DNA from: an uncultured Clostridia bacterium
GTDB taxonomy: Bacteria; Bacillota; Clostridia; UBA1381
Direction: 5' to 3'
DNA: 64,000 nucleotides
Assembly (NCBI GenBank): GCA_934489015.1
Contig: CAKSSN010000009.1
Location: forward strand, 42,937 to 106,936
The notes under the pieces are model-generated. The model ran no database searches, had not been told where the DNA came from, and worked only from the letters and a program-made list of their open reading frames with translations. Shown piece after piece: positions 1-7,648 of the stretch (positions within the stretch are counted from its first letter, which is position 1; every line of letters starts with the position of its first letter). The position numbers were made by a program, and so were the translations under genes.

Positions 1-197
1 TATTGAGCGTTGATAATGTAATGCCTTCAAAACAGACAATTCAGGACGGAAGCTACAAGGTTCAGAGAGATTTTGTTCTTGTAACAAAGAAAGATAAAAA
101 GCTTGGCGATGAGGCACAGAAATTCTTCGATTTTGCTACCAGTGCCGCAGCTGACGATCTGATTGAAAAAGCAGGTGCAATTCCTGTTATAAGATAA
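1..197 (+). CDS. pstS: PstS phosphate-binding protein, 3' end only
   Basis: The last 64 residues of a protein cut by the left edge of the window. The text (VQRDFVLVTKK, then EAQKFFDFATSAAADDLIEKAGAIPVIR) resembles the C-terminus of PstS, the extracellular lipoprotein that hands phosphate to the PstCAB transporter. Placement directly before pstC, with the stop overlapping the next start in a TAATG junction, supports the call and suggests translational coupling. Signal peptide and phosphate ligands lie outside the window, so the call rests on the tail and the context. Confidence 0.85.
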   Translation, partial: LSVDNVMPSKQTIQDGSYKVQRDFVLVTKKDKKLGDEAQKFFDFATSAAADDLIEKAGAIPVIR

Positions 198-1048
198 TGC
201 ATAAAACAACTGAAAATGCAATGCGTGCGCTGTTTACCATCTGCGGTTTTGCGGCGCTTGCATTTGTAATAGTTATAACGGCATTTTTGCTCGTGTCGGG
301 TGTACCGGCAATTAAGGAAATAGGCGTTTTTAAATTTTTGCTCGGCGAGGTATGGAAGCCTACCGCAGCAGAAGCAAGCTACGGAATACTGCCTTTTATA
401 TTAAGCTCGGTTTTCGGAACGTTCGGCGCTATTTTAATCGGCGTTCCGATAGGGCTTATGTGTGCAATTTACGTGTCGGAGTTTGCGCCCAAGAGCGTCA
501 GCCGCATAATTGTTTCGGCAACGGAGCTGCTTGCAGGAATACCGTCCGTTGTTTACGGACTTGTCGGAATGATAATAATTGTACCGCTTGTGAGAAATAC
601 ATTTTCACTGCCCGACGGAGCAAATCTTCTTTCGGCGATTATAGTTTTATCCGTTATGATTTTGCCGTCCGTTATAAGCGTTTCGCAGACTGCAATTAAG
701 GCTGTTCCGAAAGAATATATGGAAGGCTCTCTTGCTCTTGGCGCAACAAAAACGGAAACGGTTTTTAAGGTTATTGTTCCGGCGGCAAAAAGCGGAATAC
801 TAACATCTGTCGTTCTCGGCATAGGAAGAGCGATAGGCGAGGCAATGGCGGTTATGATGGTTTCTGGAAATGCCCCTAATATGCCGGGAATATTTAAAAG
901 CGTAAGGTTTCTTACAACGGCGGTTGCGTCGGAAATGTCATATTCGTCGGGACTTCAGAGAAAAGCGCTGTTTTCAATAGCTCTTGTACTTTTTGTATTT
1001 ATTCTTATAATAAATATTATACTTAATCTTATAAAGAAAAAGCGCTGA
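197..1048 (+). CDS. pstC: Phosphate ABC transporter permease PstC
   Basis: A 283-residue inner-membrane permease. A first membrane span at about residues 12-35 is followed by several more. The ABC-permease EAA loop is visible near residues 173-200 (EYMEGSLALGATKTETVF). With PstA it forms the membrane channel through which PstB drives phosphate uptake. The start overlaps the pstS stop (TAATG), and pstA begins 20 bp after its end with an AGGGA ribosome site. The length fits the family and no defect is visible. Confidence 0.95.
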   Translation: MHKTTENAMRALFTICGFAALAFVIVITAFLLVSGVPAIKEIGVFKFLLGEVWKPTAAEASYGILPFILSSVFGTFGAILIGVPIGLMCAIYVSEFAPKSVSRIIVSATELLAGIPSVVYGLVGMIIIVPLVRNTFSLPDGANLLSAIIVLSVMILPSVISVSQTAIKAVPKEYMEGSLALGATKTETVFKVIVPAAKSGILTSVVLGIGRAIGEAMAVMMVSGNAPNMPGIFKSVRFLTTAVASEMSYSSGLQRKALFSIALVLFVFILIINIILNLIKKKR

Positions 1049-1068
1049 ACACGGAGGGAAAATGCAAT

Positions 1069-1920
1069 ATGTTTAAAAGAAAAATAAAGGATTTCCTTAT
1101 TAATGCGCTTATGTATGCCGCAACGGGTGCAATTTTGCTTCTTCTTGTATTTTTAATAGGATATATTTTATACAGAGGTCTCGGAAATATTTCCTGGAAG
1201 CTTCTTACGACAAAGCCGAGCCTTATACGTGAAACGGTAGGAATACTTCCGAACATATTAAACACCGTATACATAATTATTATGACGCTTATTGTCGTTC
1301 TTCCGCTCGGAGTCGGCGCTGCGGTTTATCTTAATGAATACGCAAAAAACAAGCGGCTTGTAAACCTTGTCGAGCTTGCAACGGAAACGCTTGCCGGAAT
1401 ACCGTCAATCATTTACGGGCTTGTCGGAATGCTTATTTTTGTGCAGCTGTTTTCTTTTGGCACAAGCCTTATAGCCGGCTCGATGACGCTTGTTATAATG
1501 ACTCTTCCCACAATAATCAGAACAGTGCAGGAAAGCCTTAAAACCGTGCCAGACAGCTACCGTGAGGGCGCGCTTGCGCTCGGCAGCGGAAAATGGAGAA
1601 TGATAAGAACAGTCGTTTTGCCGTCTGCCGTAAACGGAATTGTAACAGGGTGCATTTTGTCTGTCGGCAGGATTGTCGGAGAAAGCGCCGCGCTTTTGTT
1701 TACAGCCGGCATGGCAAACGAAATAATAACATTTTTCAAAGCGCCGCTGCCAAATCAGGCAGGCTCAACGCTGACCGTCGCGCTTTATATGTATGCAAAG
1801 GAGCGCGGAGATTTTGATATAGCTTTTGCGATAGCCGTTATACTTTTGGTTTTGACGTTTATCATAAATGCTTTATCGAGTATGGCTGCCAGAGCGCTCG
1901 GAGATGGGAGGAAAAAATAA
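1069..1920 (+). CDS. pstA: Phosphate ABC transporter permease PstA
   Basis: A 283-residue partner permease of PstC. Hydrophobic segments occur throughout, and the EAA loop reads SYREGALALGSGKWRMIRTV at about residues 163-182. PstA and PstC share the LAGIPSIIYGLVGM-type segment, as expected for paralogous permeases. The stop overlaps the pstB start (TAATG), so translation is probably coupled. It belongs to the high-affinity phosphate import complex. Confidence 0.95.
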   Translation: MFKRKIKDFLINALMYAATGAILLLLVFLIGYILYRGLGNISWKLLTTKPSLIRETVGILPNILNTVYIIIMTLIVVLPLGVGAAVYLNEYAKNKRLVNLVELATETLAGIPSIIYGLVGMLIFVQLFSFGTSLIAGSMTLVIMTLPTIIRTVQESLKTVPDSYREGALALGSGKWRMIRTVVLPSAVNGIVTGCILSVGRIVGESAALLFTAGMANEIITFFKAPLPNQAGSTLTVALYMYAKERGDFDIAFAIAVILLVLTFIINALSSMAARALGDGRKK

Positions 1921-2672
1921 TGAGTGAAATAATAAAGGCACATGATCTTAATTTATGGTATGATAAAAATCATGCTCTTCACAACATAAATATCGAAATT
2001 CCTCAAAATCGCATAACAGCGCTTATAGGTCCGTCGGGATGCGGAAAATCAACGTTTCTTAAAACGCTCAACCGTATGAATGATCTTGTTGAGGGCTGTC
2101 GGATAGAGGGCAAGGTTATGCTTGACGGCACGGACATATATAAGGATATTGACGTTACGGAGCTTAGAAAGCGCGTAGGCATGGTGTTTCAGAAGCCAAA
2201 TCCGTTTCCTATGAGCATTTATGACAATATTGCATACGGACCGAGAATACACGGCATTAAATCAAGAATAGAGCTTGACGAAATAGTTGAGCAGTCGCTC
2301 AGGCGCGCGGCTATATGGGATGAGTGTAAGGACAGACTTAAAAAAAGTGCGCTTTCAATGAGCGGCGGTCAGCAGCAGAGATTATGTATAGCGCGGGCGC
2401 TGGCGGTAGAGCCGGAAATTTTGCTTATGGACGAGCCGACAAGTGCGCTTGACCCTATTTCAACATCAAAAATTGAGGATCTTGCGCTTGAGCTGCGCGA
2501 AAAATATACTATAGTAATGGTTACTCATAATATGCAGCAGTCGGCGCGTATAGCGGATAAAACGGCATTTTTTCTGCTCGGCGAAATTGTTGAGTTTGAC
2601 TCTACCGAAAAAATGTTTTCATCACCTGCCGATAAGAGAACAGAGGACTATATTACAGGGAGGTTTGGATAA
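1920..2672 (+). CDS. pstB: Phosphate ABC transporter ATPase PstB
   Basis: A 250-residue ATPase that energises phosphate import. Visible motifs are Walker A GPSGCGKST (37-45), the Q-loop FQKPNPFP (about 90-97, typical of PstB), the signature LSMSGGQQQR (145-154), Walker B LLMDEP (168-173) and the switch histidine H203 (VTHNM). It overlaps pstA upstream and phoU downstream by single-base TAATG junctions, so the four genes are one tightly coupled operon. Confidence 0.97.
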   Translation: MSEIIKAHDLNLWYDKNHALHNINIEIPQNRITALIGPSGCGKSTFLKTLNRMNDLVEGCRIEGKVMLDGTDIYKDIDVTELRKRVGMVFQKPNPFPMSIYDNIAYGPRIHGIKSRIELDEIVEQSLRRAAIWDECKDRLKKSALSMSGGQQQRLCIARALAVEPEILLMDEPTSALDPISTSKIEDLALELREKYTIVMVTHNMQQSARIADKTAFFLLGEIVEFDSTEKMFSSPADKRTEDYITGRFG

Positions 2673-3331
2673 TGAGAAACCGTTTGGACGAACAGCTTTC
2701 GCAGCTTAATTCCGAGCTGATTATTATGGGCGCGCTGTGCGAGGAAGCAATTTCGGCAGCCGCAAAATATCTGATAGAGGGTAATGAGTCGCTGAAAGAA
2801 ACGGTGTTTGACGCGGATAAGCAGATAGACCAAAAAGAAAGAGATATTGAAAATCTGTGCATGAAGCTTCTTCTTCGTCAGCAGCCCGTTGCAAGCGATT
2901 TAAGGATAGTTTCATCTGCGCTTAAAATGATTTCGGATATGGAGAGAATAGGCGATCAGGCGTCGGATATTGCGGAAATGGTTGTGTTTGTGAGCAAAAG
3001 TAATATATTAAGCACCGTTCACATTGCCGATATGGCGCGGACAACAATTAAAATGGTAACCGACAGCATAGACTCATTTGTTAAAAAGGATCTTGATATT
3101 GCATATTCGGTTTTGAAGTGCGACGATAATGTTGACAATTTGTTTCTTAAGGTAAAGGGAGAGCTTATTTCAAGCGTAAAGGAAGAGTCCGATACAAATG
3201 CGGAGGCGCTCATAGATTTGCTCATGATAGCAAAATATTTTGAGCGCATAGGCGACCATGCCGAAAATATAGCCGAGTGGGTTATTTATTCAATAACTGG
3301 AAAGCACAAAAACTATATTGACGAAAAATAG
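2672..3331 (+). CDS. phoU: Phosphate signalling protein PhoU
   Basis: A 219-residue all-helical protein with two tandem PhoU repeats, each carrying an E-R-I-G-D-type helix (MERIGDQASDIAEM near 90-103 and FERIGDHAENIAEWV near 190-204). PhoU links the transport state of PstSCAB to the PhoR kinase and restrains signalling when phosphate is plentiful. It is coupled to pstB by a TAATG overlap. Its last codons carry the -35 element of a promoter for the downstream phoBR genes. Confidence 0.95.
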   Translation: MRNRLDEQLSQLNSELIIMGALCEEAISAAAKYLIEGNESLKETVFDADKQIDQKERDIENLCMKLLLRQQPVASDLRIVSSALKMISDMERIGDQASDIAEMVVFVSKSNILSTVHIADMARTTIKMVTDSIDSFVKKDLDIAYSVLKCDDNVDNLFLKVKGELISSVKEESDTNAEALIDLLMIAKYFERIGDHAENIAEWVIYSITGKHKNYIDEK

Positions 3332-3346
3332 GTTTAGTGATATAAT
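3318..3346 (+). promoter_or_regulatory. Promoter for phoBR inside the phoU 3' end
   Basis: TTGACG (3318-3323), a 17-bp spacer, then TATAAT (3341-3346). The -35 lies in the last codons of phoU. It would let the two-component genes be transcribed separately from the pst genes. The spacer contains ATAGGTTTA, also found in the invertible repeats at 6.5 kb. Confidence 0.75.
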
Positions 3347-3383
3347 AAACATATAAATTGGTTATATTCGGAGGAAGCCTGTT

Positions 3384-4064
3384 ATGATTTATATTGTTGA
3401 GGACGATGATAATATAAGAAAGCTGATAAGCTATGCTCTTGCAAAGGAGGGCTATGAGGTTAAAGGCTTTCCGTGCGCGGCTGAATTTTGGCGCGAAATT
3501 TTAAAGGAGCTGCCGGAGCTTGTAATGCTTGATATAATGCTGCCTGAGGAGGACGGATTATCAATACTTAAAAAGCTGCGCTCGGCAGAAAGTTCAAAGG
3601 ATATTCCGGTTATAATGGTGAGCGCAAAGGACAGCGAGTTTGATAAGGTATGCGGTCTGGATATGGGTGCGGATGATTATATCGCAAAGCCGTTCGGCAT
3701 GACGGAGCTTACCGCGAGAGTGAGGGCGGTTATGCGCCGAAGCGGCGCGCATAAGCAAAGCAGCGGAGAATACAGCGCCGGGCCTATCTATATGAACACG
3801 AAGAAGCACATAGTAAGCGTCGGCGGAAAGGAAATTGATTTATCATATAAGGAATATTCGCTTCTTGCAGAGCTTCTTGCGGAAAAGGGAAACGCCGTTA
3901 GCCGTGACCGCCTTTTAACTAAGGTTTGGGGCGAGTTTTATGATGAGTCGAGAACGCTCGATGTACATATAAGAAAGCTCAGAGTAAAGCTCGGCGATGC
4001 CGGAGCAACGATAAAAACCGTAAAGAATGTCGGATATAAAATCGGAGGAGATACAAATGACTGA
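3384..4064 (+). CDS. phoB: Response regulator, PhoB/PhoP type
   Basis: A 226-residue OmpR/PhoB-family regulator. The receiver domain (about 1-115) has acidic residues D7-D8, the phosphoacceptor D50 (VMLDIMLPEEDG), S80 and K102 (AKPFG). The C-terminal winged helix (about 128-222) ends with the recognition-helix text SRTLDVHIRKLRVKLG. It follows phoU and overlaps the kinase gene by 8 bp, so it most likely controls the phosphate regulon. The name is inferred from the neighbours, since the family alone does not fix the stimulus. Confidence 0.9.
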   Translation: MIYIVEDDDNIRKLISYALAKEGYEVKGFPCAAEFWREILKELPELVMLDIMLPEEDGLSILKKLRSAESSKDIPVIMVSAKDSEFDKVCGLDMGADDYIAKPFGMTELTARVRAVMRRSGAHKQSSGEYSAGPIYMNTKKHIVSVGGKEIDLSYKEYSLLAELLAEKGNAVSRDRLLTKVWGEFYDESRTLDVHIRKLRVKLGDAGATIKTVKNVGYKIGGDTND

Positions 4065-5709
4065 TAAAATATTCAGGCTTACATTTTTGTCGTCAGTTTT
4101 ATCGCTGCTTTTTTGTCTTGTTCTTATTCTCGGAGTCCTTTTCGGATTTTTTGAAAATCAGATAAAAAAGGAGCTTGCAAGCGAGGCGGATTATATTTCA
4201 TACGCTGTTGAGGAGGACGGCGGAAATTCGTTTTTTCAAAATTTTAAATCCGATGAGCGCAGGGTAACACTCATAGCCGAAAACGGAGATGTAATACATG
4301 ATACCGGTGCTGACGAAACAAAAATGGATAACCATGCGGACAGAGAGGAGTTTCGTGACGCTGAAAAATACGGCACCGGCATGAGCTTCCGCTATTCCGA
4401 TACGCTTACGAAAAAGACCTTTTACTATGCAAAAAGGCTTTCCGGCGGAGAGGTTTTAAGGGTTTCAACAACGCAGTATACTGTCGTTTCAATTCTTTTG
4501 GGACTGCTTCAGCCCATTGCATTTATGGTGCTTTTGGCGCTTGTGCTTTCAATTTTTCTTGCTTCAAAAACCGCAAAAAGCTTTGTTCGTCCGATTAACT
4601 CAATTGATTTGGATAACCCTGAAGAATGTGAAACGTATGAAGAGCTTTCGCCGCTTCTTAAAAAAATAATAAATCAGAATAAAACAATAAAAAATCAGCT
4701 TGACAGCGCGCGGCGGCATCAGGAGGAGTTTAAGCTTATCACGGAGAATATGAGCGAGGGACTGATTGTGATAGACAAGAGCGAAAGGGTGCTGTCGCAT
4801 AACAGCGCGGCGCTTAAGCTTTTGCAGACGGATAAATTTGATGATGCGAACGTGCTTACAATAGATCGTTCAAGGGAATTTCGGCGCGCCGTTTCGCAGG
4901 CGCTCGGCGGAGAATGCTATGAGGAAACGGTGGCGCGCGGTGAAAAGACAAATAATATTATTTCGAGCCCGGTTTATGATAAAGGAAAAATTATCGGCGC
5001 TGTTATTATGATAGTTGACGTTACGGAAAGTGCGCGCAGAGAAGCAATCAGACGTGAATTTACGGCAAACGTGTCGCACGAGCTTAAAACGCCGCTGACC
5101 TCCATTTCAGGTTTTGCGGAGCTGATGATGAACGGAGGCGTTGATGAAAAGACGGTTTCCGATTTTTCAAAATCAATATATACCGAAGCGCAGCGGCTTA
5201 TAACGCTTGTAAGCGATATAATAAAAATTTCGGAGCTTGATGAAAAAAGTGAGCAGTTTGTAAGCGAGAGCGTCGATTTATATGATATGGCAAATGAGAT
5301 TTTAAACAGACTTGAGCCTGCGGCGGAGAAAAAGAATATAGATCTGAAGCTTGAGGGAGAGTATATAACCGTAAACGGCGTTCGGCAAATTCTCGATGAA
5401 ATGATTTTTAATCTTTGTGATAATGCGATAAAGTATAACAATAACGGTGGAAGCGTTACTGTTTTGCTGTCGTATACAAACGGCCGCCCGACAGTTACCG
5501 TAAAGGATACCGGAATAGGTATCGCGCAGGACAAAATCAGCAGAATTTTTGAGAGGTTTTACAGAGTCGATAAAAGCCGCTCGAAATCAGAGGGCGGAAC
5601 AGGACTCGGACTTTCAATAGTAAAGCATGGAGCTATGTATCATAATGCGGATATTTTCGTAAAAAGCACACTCGGAGTCGGAACGGAAATATCAATTGTA
5701 TTTAAGTAA
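4057..5709 (+). CDS. phoR: Sensor histidine kinase, PhoR type
   Basis: A 550-residue membrane kinase. The start at 4057 is chosen because GGAGGAG precedes it by 6 bp; an upstream in-frame ATG at 4027 lacks this. Membrane spans lie at about 8-32 and 146-170, flanking an extracellular sensor region. A PAS-like region (about 225-325) is followed by the dimerisation domain with H341 in SHELKTPLTSI, then N-box DNAIKY (455-460), G1 DTGIGI (484-489) and G2 GGTGLGLS (513-520). It phosphorylates the regulator encoded just upstream. Confidence 0.92.
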   Translation: MTDKIFRLTFLSSVLSLLFCLVLILGVLFGFFENQIKKELASEADYISYAVEEDGGNSFFQNFKSDERRVTLIAENGDVIHDTGADETKMDNHADREEFRDAEKYGTGMSFRYSDTLTKKTFYYAKRLSGGEVLRVSTTQYTVVSILLGLLQPIAFMVLLALVLSIFLASKTAKSFVRPINSIDLDNPEECETYEELSPLLKKIINQNKTIKNQLDSARRHQEEFKLITENMSEGLIVIDKSERVLSHNSAALKLLQTDKFDDANVLTIDRSREFRRAVSQALGGECYEETVARGEKTNNIISSPVYDKGKIIGAVIMIVDVTESARREAIRREFTANVSHELKTPLTSISGFAELMMNGGVDEKTVSDFSKSIYTEAQRLITLVSDIIKISELDEKSEQFVSESVDLYDMANEILNRLEPAAEKKNIDLKLEGEYITVNGVRQILDEMIFNLCDNAIKYNNNGGSVTVLLSYTNGRPTVTVKDTGIGIAQDKISRIFERFYRVDKSRSKSEGGTGLGLSIVKHGAMYHNADIFVKSTLGVGTEISIVFK

Positions 5710-5728
5710 AAAAATAGGTTTATGGGGT

Positions 5729-5772
5729 ATGAATAATGCGGATATTGTCTGCATTGTTCATGCTCTTTTTTT
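5729..5772 (+). terminator. Rho-independent terminator after phoR
   Basis: An imperfect stem of about 13 bp, with arms near 5730-5742 and 5748-5760 allowing G-U pairs, is followed by a run of T at 5766-5772. It closes the phosphate locus. Confidence 0.75.
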
Positions 5773-5868
5773 ATGTCCTGATTTAAATTATGCACCGATT
5801 AATACCGCAAAGACGGCAGATATGGTATAATTACTCCGTATCGCATAATTGTTAGGGGGCGAAAAAAT

Positions 5869-6453
5869 ATGCTGATAGGCTATGCACGCGTTTCAACCGC
5901 CGTGCAGAATACTGAAAGACAGCTGATTGAACTTACAGATTACGGCGTGTCGGAAAAAAATATTTATGTTGACAAGCAAAGCGGCAAGGACTTTAAAAGA
6001 ACGGCGTATATAAAGATGATTAAACGCTTGAAAAAAGGCGATTTGGTTGTTATAAAAAGTCTTGACAGGCTTGGCAGAAATTATACCGAAATTCAGGAGG
6101 AGTGGCGAAAAATAACTAAGAAGATCGGCGCGGATATATTGGTTCTCGATATGCCGCTTCTTGATACAACAAAGTCAAAGGATTTGCTCGGTACGTTTAT
6201 ATCCGATCTGGTTTTGCAGCTTTTATCTTTTGTGTCGGAAAACGAAAGAGAAAATATTTTGCAGCGTCAAAGAGAAGGCATTGCCGCCGCGCATAAACGC
6301 GGTGTGAAATTCGGAAGACCTGCGATGAATATACCGGAAAATTATCCGGAAAGCTATGCGCTTTGGCGCAGTAAAAAAATAACCGCGAAGGAAGGCGCGG
6401 ATAATTGTAATATGCCGCTTTGGGCATTTTATCAAAAGCATGGAAAACGATAA
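5869..6453 (+). CDS. Serine site-specific recombinase (DNA invertase type)
   Basis: A 194-residue small serine recombinase of the resolvase/invertase (Hin/Pin) class. The catalytic S9 sits in YARVST, with R7 and the conserved SLDRLGR motif (residues 64-70). The long E helix (about 100-135) and a C-terminal helix-turn-helix (about 160-190, WRSKKITAKEGADNCNMPLWAFY) are both present. The ribosome site AGGGGG precedes the ATG. The stop lies only 5 bp before the left 19-bp inverted repeat of a promoter-carrying segment, which is its likely substrate. The protein looks intact. Confidence 0.92.
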   Translation: MLIGYARVSTAVQNTERQLIELTDYGVSEKNIYVDKQSGKDFKRTAYIKMIKRLKKGDLVVIKSLDRLGRNYTEIQEEWRKITKKIGADILVLDMPLLDTTKSKDLLGTFISDLVLQLLSFVSENERENILQRQREGIAAAHKRGVKFGRPAMNIPENYPESYALWRSKKITAKEGADNCNMPLWAFYQKHGKR

Positions 6454-6458
6454 TTTTT

Positions 6459-6477
6459 AGAAAAAGTATAGGTTTAC
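6459..6477 (+). repeat. Left 19-bp inverted repeat of the candidate invertible segment
   Basis: AGAAAAAGTATAGGTTTAC, a perfect inverted copy of 6585-6603. It is the probable crossover site of the adjacent serine recombinase. Confidence 0.9.
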
Positions 6478-6511
6478 ACACAAAAAATATTTATAAATAA
6501 TTTATAGAATT

Positions 6512-6540
6512 ATTATATCGCATAAAGTTATTTTTGTCAA
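6512..6540 (-). promoter_or_regulatory. Consensus promoter inside the inverted repeats, now facing left
   Basis: Read on the minus strand: TTGACA (6540-6535), exactly 17 bp, then TATAAT (6517-6512). This is a perfect sigma-A promoter. As drawn it fires away from the SLH gene and antisense into the recombinase. Inversion of 6478-6584 would move it to about 6522-6550 facing right, about 120 bp from the SLH start. Confidence 0.9.
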
Positions 6541-6584
6541 TACATTTTAAGAAAATAATTAAATTATGTTAAAAAATATTTTTA

Positions 6585-6603
6585 GTAAACCTATACTTTT
6601 TCT
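6585..6603 (-). repeat. Right 19-bp inverted repeat of the candidate invertible segment
   Basis: GTAAACCTATACTTTTTCT, the exact reverse complement of 6459-6477. The 107 bp between the repeats is very AT-rich and holds no gene. Confidence 0.9.
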
Positions 6604-6679
6604 TAATTTCAAGGAGATGATAAAATTTAAATTAATTATTACAATGGTATATTTATATAGAAAGAAAGGACGAAAAGGT

Positions 6680-7636
6680 ATGAAAAAGAAAATTTTATCT
6701 ATGATTATGAGCTTGTCTTTTATAATGAGCTGTATAACCGTAACATCTGTAAAAGCACAGATCTTTTACGATGTTGATGATACTCATTGGGCTTACAACT
6801 ACATAACGGAAATGGTAAACAGAGGTGTTTTATCCGGTTATACGGACGAAACATTTAGACCTGACAATTACATTACGCGTGCGGAATTTGCAAAAATTAT
6901 GACAGCCGCTTCCGGATTAAATATACATGATGTTGAATCTTCAAGCTTTGATGACGTTGATGCGGATGACTGGTATTGCCCTTATATTGAAACGGCAAAA
7001 TATTATTTAAGCGGCTATAGGACGGCTTATACATATTTATATAAGCCAAACGATTTGGCGCTGAGAGAAGATATAGCTGTTGCAATGGTAAAATTAAAGG
7101 GATATGAGGATTCTGCCTACAACTTATCGGTATTGTGGGATACGTTTACCGATTGGAAATCAATTTCCAGTGACGCTCAAAAATATGTTGCAATTGCAGT
7201 TGAAAGGGGACTTATAACAGGCTATAACGATCAAACATTTCGCGGACAAAGGAGCATTACAAGAGCAGAGGCGGCAACACTTCTGTGGAGAGCTTTTCAA
7301 TACGGCAATGATAATAAGAGCTTTTCTGTAGATTATTCTTATGAAACTGCGGAGCCGACATTTGAGCCTAAAGCTACGCCAAAGCCAACCGCAACTCCTA
7401 CTGTCAGACCAACGGCAACACCTACTGTCAAGCCTACCGTTAAGCCGACCGAAGCTCCTACTTTAAAACCGACTGCTAAGCCGGCCGCTAAACCGACAGC
7501 AACTCCAAAAGTCAATAAGCTTGCATATGAGATTAATTCCTTAGGCTCGGCAGATGTTGAGGATACATATTTGATTGCTTCTGCCGGCTGCGATTATAAT
7601 ACCGGAGAGCTTGTAAGAGAGATTTATGCACGATGA
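6680..7636 (+). CDS. Secreted SLH-domain surface protein with Pro/Thr linker
   Basis: The start at 6680 gives a 318-residue protein with a clean signal peptide (about 1-26, ending VKA). Upstream in-frame ATGs at 6566 and 6644 would put extra residues before it. Three SLH repeats (about 30-75, 90-140 and 155-205) carry GYTDETFRPDNYITRAEFA-type motifs, so the protein should anchor to secondary cell-wall polymer. A linker of repeated KPT/ATP units (about 228-285) leads to a short tail with no recognised domain. No convincing promoter lies between the right inverted repeat and the start, so expression probably depends on the invertible segment. Confidence 0.85.
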   Translation: MKKKILSMIMSLSFIMSCITVTSVKAQIFYDVDDTHWAYNYITEMVNRGVLSGYTDETFRPDNYITRAEFAKIMTAASGLNIHDVESSSFDDVDADDWYCPYIETAKYYLSGYRTAYTYLYKPNDLALREDIAVAMVKLKGYEDSAYNLSVLWDTFTDWKSISSDAQKYVAIAVERGLITGYNDQTFRGQRSITRAEAATLLWRAFQYGNDNKSFSVDYSYETAEPTFEPKATPKPTATPTVRPTATPTVKPTVKPTEAPTLKPTAKPAAKPTATPKVNKLAYEINSLGSADVEDTYLIASAGCDYNTGELVREIYAR

Positions 7637-7648
7637 AGGTGATTTGAT

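Noticed and set aside
5708..5722. A-run plus ATAGGTTTA after phoR as a full third inversion repeat
   Set aside because: Only the core and A run match. The 19-bp repeat is not complete, so it was kept only as a low-interest observation.
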